Assembly (NCBI GenBank): GCA_905233135.1
Contig: CAJOCQ010000001.1
Location: 186,001-250,000 of the forward strand
Direction of reading: 5' to 3'
Source of the DNA: an uncultured Selenomonadaceae bacterium
GTDB lineage: Bacteria; Bacillota; Negativicutes; Selenomonadales; Selenomonadaceae
DNA: 64,000 bases
The stretch's first letter is position 1, and the number at the start of each line of letters is the position of its first letter. Position numbers and translations under genes: made by a program. Shown here one piece after another: positions 59,868 to 64,000 of the stretch. The notes below the pieces were generated by a model. The model did not search any database and was not told where the DNA came from. It saw nothing but the letters and a program-made list of their open reading frames with translations.

Positions 59868-60205
59868 ATAAGCGGACGGCGGGCGCGTTGGAGAGCCTGC
59901 GCGGCGTTGAGTCGCCCTTTTTCTTTATCCATTTGGTAAACGTACGCCATAACTTCAGCAATAGCTTTATAAAGTTCGGGCGGTATTTCCCTGTCAATTT
60001 CCAAAGCCATTAACATATTGACAAGTGTTTTATTTTGGTAAACGGGAATAGAATTTTTTTGCGCGGCTGCCAAAATGTGTTCTGCAACGTGCCCTTTGCC
60101 CTTTGCAACAACGCGCGGCGCAGTGTCTTGTTGCATATCGTATTTCAACGCAACCGCTTTTTGTTCGGCTATTCGTTGTTCTTCGCTTTTATTTTCTTCG
60201 TCCAC
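59864..60205 (-). CDS. Stand-alone FlhB/EscU C-terminal-like protein
   Basis: 113 aa related to the cytoplasmic tail of the flagellar/type III export switch protein FlhB: AVALKYDMQQDTAPRVVAKGKGHVAEHILAAAQKNSIPV near residue 16 and ALEIDREIPPELYKAIAEVMAYVY near 67. The self-cleavage NPTH motif is not seen and the membrane domain is absent. Such small FlhX-type proteins can substitute for part of FlhB. No other flagellar genes in the window. GTG 60205 start. Confidence 0.85.
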   Translation of the reverse strand: MDEENKSEEQRIAEQKAVALKYDMQQDTAPRVVAKGKGHVAEHILAAAQKNSIPVYQNKTLVNMLMALEIDREIPPELYKAIAEVMAYVYQMDKEKGRLNAAQALQRARRPLI

Positions 60206-60240
60206 TTTCCTACCCCCTGCTACCTAAAACTTAATGCTTA

Positions 60241-60269
60241 ATTATATTTCTTGCAATGTTTAACGTCAA
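60241..60269 (-). promoter_or_regulatory. Promoter of the minus-strand operon starting with the FlhB-like gene
   Basis: Minus strand TTGACG, 17 bases, TATAAT (-10 at 60241-60246, -35 at 60264-60269). Confidence 0.75.
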
Positions 60270-60359
60270 GCAATGAAAATTTTTGGCTGATTATGAAAAT
60301 AAAAATGAAATTCCTGCCGAATACGATAAAATTTTTTCCTAAACAAGAAAAAATACTTG

Positions 60360-60398
60360 TTGACGTAAATATGAAAAAAAGTTAAAATGCAAACGTCA
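60360..60398 (+). promoter_or_regulatory. Promoter of the HPr-like gene with an inverted repeat
   Basis: TTGACG (60360-60365), 17 bases, TAAAAT (60383-60388). A TGACGT (60361-60366) / ACGTCA (60393-60398) pair brackets the -10 region and may be an operator. Confidence 0.6.
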
Positions 60399-60512
60399 CA
60401 GGGAAGTGGCGCGGTAAATTATTTTGGAGGAGTTTTTATTATGAGATTGCAAACTAACTTAAAAGTTAAAAATATAAATATGGTTGCTCAATCCAAAAAG
60501 GAGGGAGGGCTT

Positions 60513-60845
60513 ATGGCAAAGAAAAAAGTTGAAAAAATTAAATTCGTCGAAAAGATTCCTGAAATTGAAAATATTTCGGCGTTTGTATCTTTCAGAATGG
60601 TTTCAAAGGTTAAGCTTTGTTTCCGCGAATGTGCAAGCATCGTTAAAGTTGCCGAAGATACAGCTTGCCTTGTAGAAATTGCATCCGGTACAAAGGAAGG
60701 CAATTCCGACAGCATTTTATCTTTGGTAAATCTTGCGGTTACGGCCGGGCAAAGTTTGCTTTTAAAAATTCACGGTGATAACAACAAGGAAGCTTTTGAA
60801 AGAATTTCTAAAATTCTCAACGGCGAATCTGAATTTGAAAGCTGA
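60513..60845 (+). CDS. HPr-like protein without the phosphorylatable histidine
   Basis: 110 aa from ATG 60513 (AGGAGGGAGG upstream). A second in-frame ATG at 60441 also has a ribosome site (GGAGGAG) and would add 24 residues. The fold aligns with HPr: the usual LHARPA is LCFRECA here, so His15 becomes Cys while Arg17 stays, and the Ser46 region is SDSILSLVNL with the serine kept. Like Crh of Bacillus it could be a regulatory partner that is phosphorylated only on serine. Function unproven. Confidence 0.6.
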   Translation: MAKKKVEKIKFVEKIPEIENISAFVSFRMVSKVKLCFRECASIVKVAEDTACLVEIASGTKEGNSDSILSLVNLAVTAGQSLLLKIHGDNNKEAFERISKILNGESEFES

Positions 60846-60870
60846 TTAATTTTTTATAACGAAATTTTTA

Positions 60871-60902
60871 AAGTCGGAAGTTGTAAACTTTCGGCTTTTT
60901 TT
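60871..60902 (+). terminator. Terminator after the HPr-like gene
   Basis: 10-bp stem AAGTCGGAAG / CTTTCGGCTT (60871-60880 with 60888-60897, two G-T pairs) and T7. Confidence 0.85.
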
Positions 60903-60961
60903 AGTTTACGCAGGAAAAATTTTCGGCGCGTTGAAAAAACTTTTTGAAAGGAGAAAATTTA

Positions 60962-62725
60962 ATGTCAGATTTAAACATTTCAAAGAAAACTATTTACAAC
61001 ATTTTTGCAGGAAATAAGGTTAATTTTTTAATTCCCGATTATCAACGCCCGTATTCTTGGGGGATTGAAGAATGCGATACTCTTTGGACGGATTTATATA
61101 ATTTTGCTTTTCCCGACGGCAACGCAGATAATTTTACGGATGACAAGGACGAATATTTTTTAGGTACAATATTGACTGTCAGCAACGGCTCCTCTCAAGA
61201 TGAAGTTATTGACGGGCAACAACGCTTGATAACGCTTTTACTTTTATTGCGCGCGTTTTATGAAAAATTCGGCGATACCCAAAGTAAGGTACGTGATAAA
61301 ATTTCTGAATGTGTTTGGTATTTGGATAAGGATGACAATCCCGATAAAACTCGTGTAAAAATAATTTCGGAAGTTGCCACTGAAGCCGATAACGCCGAAT
61401 TAAGAATTATACTTGAAACGGGCAAGGCAAATGAAAAAAGTAAAAGCCATTACGCGCAAAATTATTTTTACTTTCAAAATAAAATTGACGAATTTAAAAA
61501 TTCAATGCCTGATGATTTTTCGTACTTTCCAAAGAGAATTATGCAAAATTGCATAATGTTGCCGATTGAAACAAATTCGCAAAATACGGCTTTAAGAATT
61601 TTTACAACGCTGAATGACAGAGGAACGCCGCTTTCTGATTCGGATATTTTCAAGGCGCAATTTTATAAATATTATTCCGCTCCCGAACAAGGCGGGCAAA
61701 TTTCAAAAAATAATTTTATAAAACGCTGGAAAGAACTCGAAACAATCTGCAATGCAAATTTCCACCCGCGCACGGGTACGCCGCTTGATGATTTATTTAT
61801 GCGCTATATGTACTACAAGCTTGCAGAATCAGGCACAAAAAACGATACTTTTATTGGCTTGCGTCCTTACTTTGAAAAAGATAATTACCAAAAATTTAAA
61901 AACGAAAAAAGCTTTGAAGATTTGGTAACTCTTGCAAATTTTTGGAATGATGTTTCAAAACGCAACGAAGAAAGATTTTCTGAGCGCGTTTTAAAGCGGC
62001 TGTACGTTTTGAGTTATTCGCCTTACAACATTTGGAGCTACATTGTTTCAATATATTTTATGGGCAATCGTGACGCGCAAAATAAATTGGACGACGAAAA
62101 ATTTTATAAATTCCTGCACAAAATAACCGCAATGTTTTTAATGCATTCAATAGTTAATCCCGGCAACCAAAACATTCGTCGCCCGTTCTTTGTAGAATTT
62201 ACAAATATTTTTAAAGGTAATGAATTGACTTTTAAAGCTGAACCTAACGCCAAACAAAATTATGATTACAGACAAGATAGAAAATTATTTCGCGGCAAAT
62301 TGAATGGTACAACTTTTTCAAATACAAAGAAAATTACAAAGGCAATGTTGGCGTGGTGGACTTTCCAAAATGACGCGCAAGAATTGCCGCCGCTTGATAC
62401 AAAATTGGAAATTGAACACATTTACGCAAAAAAACTTCACGAAACCAAGCCGCTTGCAAATGTTGAAAATCTGGAACTTTTGGGCAATAAATCACTGCTT
62501 GAAAAGCGCATAAATATTTATGCCTCAAATCTTCCCTTCGCCAACAAAAAAATTTATTATCTCGGCAAAACCAACAAGAAAAATGCAATGCCTACTTTCA
62601 ATCAGGAACTTTTGGAACTTGCAAAAACGCACGAGGATTTTACAGAAAATGATATTCTTGCACGCAACGAAAAAATTTTTGACGGCTTTATAAATTACCT
62701 CGACGAAAATAAATTGCTGAAATAA
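60962..62725 (+). CDS. DUF262/DUF1524 protein (GmrSD-type)
   Basis: 587 aa from ATG 60962 (AAAGGAG at 6-7 bases). N-terminal DUF262 (GmrS-like, ParB-type NTP-binding): IPDYQRPYSWG near residue 25, VIDGQQRLITLLLLLR near 85, RIFTTLNDRGTPLSDSDIFKAQFY near 215. C-terminal DUF1524 (GmrD-like, HNH nuclease): LEIEHIYAKKL near 482 and NLELLGNKSLLEKRIN near 505. Both halves on one chain is the common single-protein form of type IV modification-dependent restriction. No other defence genes adjoin. Confidence 0.9.
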   Translation: MSDLNISKKTIYNIFAGNKVNFLIPDYQRPYSWGIEECDTLWTDLYNFAFPDGNADNFTDDKDEYFLGTILTVSNGSSQDEVIDGQQRLITLLLLLRAFYEKFGDTQSKVRDKISECVWYLDKDDNPDKTRVKIISEVATEADNAELRIILETGKANEKSKSHYAQNYFYFQNKIDEFKNSMPDDFSYFPKRIMQNCIMLPIETNSQNTALRIFTTLNDRGTPLSDSDIFKAQFYKYYSAPEQGGQISKNNFIKRWKELETICNANFHPRTGTPLDDLFMRYMYYKLAESGTKNDTFIGLRPYFEKDNYQKFKNEKSFEDLVTLANFWNDVSKRNEERFSERVLKRLYVLSYSPYNIWSYIVSIYFMGNRDAQNKLDDEKFYKFLHKITAMFLMHSIVNPGNQNIRRPFFVEFTNIFKGNELTFKAEPNAKQNYDYRQDRKLFRGKLNGTTFSNTKKITKAMLAWWTFQNDAQELPPLDTKLEIEHIYAKKLHETKPLANVENLELLGNKSLLEKRINIYASNLPFANKKIYYLGKTNKKNAMPTFNQELLELAKTHEDFTENDILARNEKIFDGFINYLDENKLLK

Positions 62726-62733
62726 ATCTGCGC

Positions 62734-62762
62734 GACAGTCGATAACGCGGCTGTCTTTTTTT
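62734..62762 (+). terminator. Terminator after the GmrSD-type gene
   Basis: Stem GACAGTCG / CGGCTGTC (62734-62741 with 62748-62755, one G-T pair), T7. Confidence 0.85.
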
Positions 62763-62827
62763 GTGCAGGAAGAAAATTAATTGCCGCCGAATTATACCGA
62801 AATTATTTTAATCAAGGAGAGTTAAAT

Positions 62828-63838
62828 TTGGACAAAAAATTGAGATTGGGCGTAGTTGCGGGAGCCGCCATTTTGATATTTGCGGGCGGCGGATATTTCT
62901 TTTTGACTTCGGACAAAGATAAACCGGCATACGCTCTGCAGACGGTTGAAAAAGCCGTCGAAAACCATAACAAGGCGGATTTTTATAAAGTGGTAGACCT
63001 TGAAAGTATTTTGGATGAAAGCTACAACAGCATTGTTGAAGGCGTGACTGACGCTGATAAATCAATGACGGCAGACGCGCGCGTTGCAGTAAAAAATTTT
63101 ACTGAAATGTTGCGCGAACCGTTGCTGTTGAGTTTGAAGGCGGCGGTTGATTCTTACATTGAAAACGGCGAATTTAATAAAAGCGAAAATGCAAGCGTCA
63201 CAACTCTTTTGGAGCGGACGGGCTTTGACAGAATAAAATATCGCGGCGTTGACAGCGTAGAAATTAATCCGCGTAATTCCAGAGAGGCAACCGCGCGGGT
63301 CAGAATTTATCAGCCTGAAATTGACAGGGAATTTATTTTTAACGTGATTCTGCGCCGCAATGCCAAAGACGATTGGCAAATTGTCGGCTTGCAAAATTTT
63401 CAAGATTTTATTGACGGCTTGAATAAAGTTCGCCGCGTGCAACTTGATAAATACTTGGAAGATTCAGCCGCCGTTAATTCCAAACACGCTGAAATTATTT
63501 CGGACGCCGAAGAAAAGTACGCCGAAATTTTGGAAGAAGGAACTTTAGGGCAGGATAAAACTCGCGCAGATTTAAAGGCGTTAATGCTTGACGTTATCAA
63601 AAAAGATTGGACTGAACGCAAGCAGGAACTTTCCAATTTGTCCGTACCGCACGGCGCAAAAACTCTTCATAACTTGCGAATTAAAATTTGCGAATTGCAA
63701 ATTGGTTACGCTGAAGACTTCGCGCAATGGATGGACGATAAAAAAGCTGAAACCGCCAAATCTGCCGAAGACAAGAAAAAACTTGCACAAACTTTGCAAG
63801 CCGAAGATAACGCCTTAACGCGCAGAATGTCTAACTAG
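62828..63838 (+). CDS. Membrane-anchored DUF2939-like protein
   Basis: 336 aa from TTG 62828 (CAAGGAGAG upstream). One N-terminal membrane helix (VVAGAAILIFAGGGYFF), then a domain YALQTVEKAVENHNKADFYKVVD that resembles DUF2939 and the lipoprotein at 37399 in this window; a helical, Lys/Glu-rich C-terminus. Probably faces the periplasm. Function unknown. The next gene starts 11 bases later. Confidence 0.65.
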   Translation: MDKKLRLGVVAGAAILIFAGGGYFFLTSDKDKPAYALQTVEKAVENHNKADFYKVVDLESILDESYNSIVEGVTDADKSMTADARVAVKNFTEMLREPLLLSLKAAVDSYIENGEFNKSENASVTTLLERTGFDRIKYRGVDSVEINPRNSREATARVRIYQPEIDREFIFNVILRRNAKDDWQIVGLQNFQDFIDGLNKVRRVQLDKYLEDSAAVNSKHAEIISDAEEKYAEILEEGTLGQDKTRADLKALMLDVIKKDWTERKQELSNLSVPHGAKTLHNLRIKICELQIGYAEDFAQWMDDKKAETAKSAEDKKKLAQTLQAEDNALTRRMSN

Positions 63839-63849
63839 GAGTTGCTGAA

Positions 63850-64000
63850 ATGAAAATTAATTTTGTATGCTTGGGGAATACTTGCCGTTCGCCAATGGCT
63901 GAATACGTTATGAAAAATCTTGTACAAAAAGCGGGCTTGTCTGATAAAATTTCGGTTGTATCTTCGGGTTGCCACGCGACAAGCTACAGCGAAATTCACG
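63850..64000 (+). CDS. Low-molecular-weight protein tyrosine phosphatase (5' end only)
   Basis: First 50 residues only; the gene runs off the right edge. MKINFVCLGNTCRSPMAEYV contains the P-loop signature CLGNTCRS (CX5R), the active site of low-molecular-weight protein tyrosine phosphatases. GGAGTT precedes ATG 63850. In bacteria such enzymes act on tyrosine kinases or, in relatives, on arsenate. Confidence 0.88.
   Translation, partial: MKINFVCLGNTCRSPMAEYVMKNLVQKAGLSDKISVVSSGCHATSYSEIH

Noticed and set aside
60962-62725. A defence island around the GmrSD-type gene
   Set aside because: Neighbouring genes are metabolic or envelope genes with normal composition; no integrase, transposase or other defence gene is present.
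1-64000. tRNA, rRNA or CRISPR arrays
   Set aside because: I found no tRNA-like cloverleaf, no rRNA stretches and no regularly spaced 25-40 base direct repeats. The 7-base arrays have no spacers.

Overview
The window looks like a chromosomal stretch from an anaerobic diderm Firmicute of the Negativicutes (Selenomonas/Veillonella relatives). Lipid A genes (fabZ, lpxA, lpxI, lpxB, an MsbA-type flippase) sit beside typical Firmicutes housekeeping genes: RNase M5 next to ksgA, AddB, YitT, DacF-type carboxypeptidases, MtaB, and gmk-rpoZ-coaBC. Meso-DAP synthesis (dapF), a carboxyspermidine-type polyamine pathway, a B12-dependent methionine synthase whose reactivation domain is a separate gene, and rubrerythrin/rubredoxin proteins fit the same assignment. 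This is inference from gene content; no rRNA or tRNA is visible.

Layout. 1-5.0 kb: lipid A operon. 5.05-7.1 kb (minus): mtaB and rsmE. 7.3-14.5 kb: prfC, an AIM24-like protein, a UbiD/LpdD decarboxylase pair, a secreted protein, ndk, a cobalamin adenosyltransferase, a MATE exporter. 14.5-21.7 kb: a TetR regulator, then a redox/oxygen-protection island (disulfide oxidoreductase, HpcH-type aldolase, two flavoproteins, twin cupins, a degenerate bacterioferritin-like fusion, rubrerythrin, a Tat-targeted metallo-beta-lactamase-rubredoxin protein). 22-31 kb: a small cysteine protein, an AT-rich gene between duplicated terminators, then a minus-strand block (mutL, unknown gene, addB, coiled-coil protein, dacF). 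31-42 kb (plus): metH, hemC, the carboxyspermidine genes, IMP dehydrogenase, a CAP-domain protein, a CCA-adding enzyme, a gamma-carbonic anhydrase. 42-51.7 kb: a TPR protein, a large dynamin-like GTPase, a compact radical SAM/PqqD/small-peptide cassette, YitT, a second dacF, a flavodoxin-like reductase and a phage-like GIY-YIG-type gene with an intricate promoter region. 51.9-60.2 kb (minus): ksgA, rnmV, tmk, a YdcF-like protein, a PAS-GGDEF protein, coaBC, rpoZ, gmk, dapF, the MetH reactivation protein, an FlhB-C-terminal-like protein. 60.4-64 kb: an HPr-like protein without its phosphorylatable histidine, a GmrSD-type DUF262/DUF1524 protein, an anchored DUF2939-like protein and the start of a low-molecular-weight phosphatase.

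Non-coding structure is the most unusual part. At least nine intergenic sites carry degenerate 7-base tandem units (GG-rich arm, loop, CC-rich arm) folding into long imperfect hairpins. At five of them the array is followed directly by a small hairpin whose loop (GACYGAARGGA) contains the Shine-Dalgarno sequence and whose stem covaries between copies. A second family (three copies) has a perfect 12-14 bp pyrimidine/purine inverted repeat followed by a GC-rich folded module; one copy splits the conserved gmk-rpoZ pair. The best candidate for an undescribed biosynthetic system is the radical SAM/PqqD/52-residue peptide cassette at 46.05-47.52 kb. The composite 5'-UTR element is the best candidate for an undescribed regulatory or mobile element.
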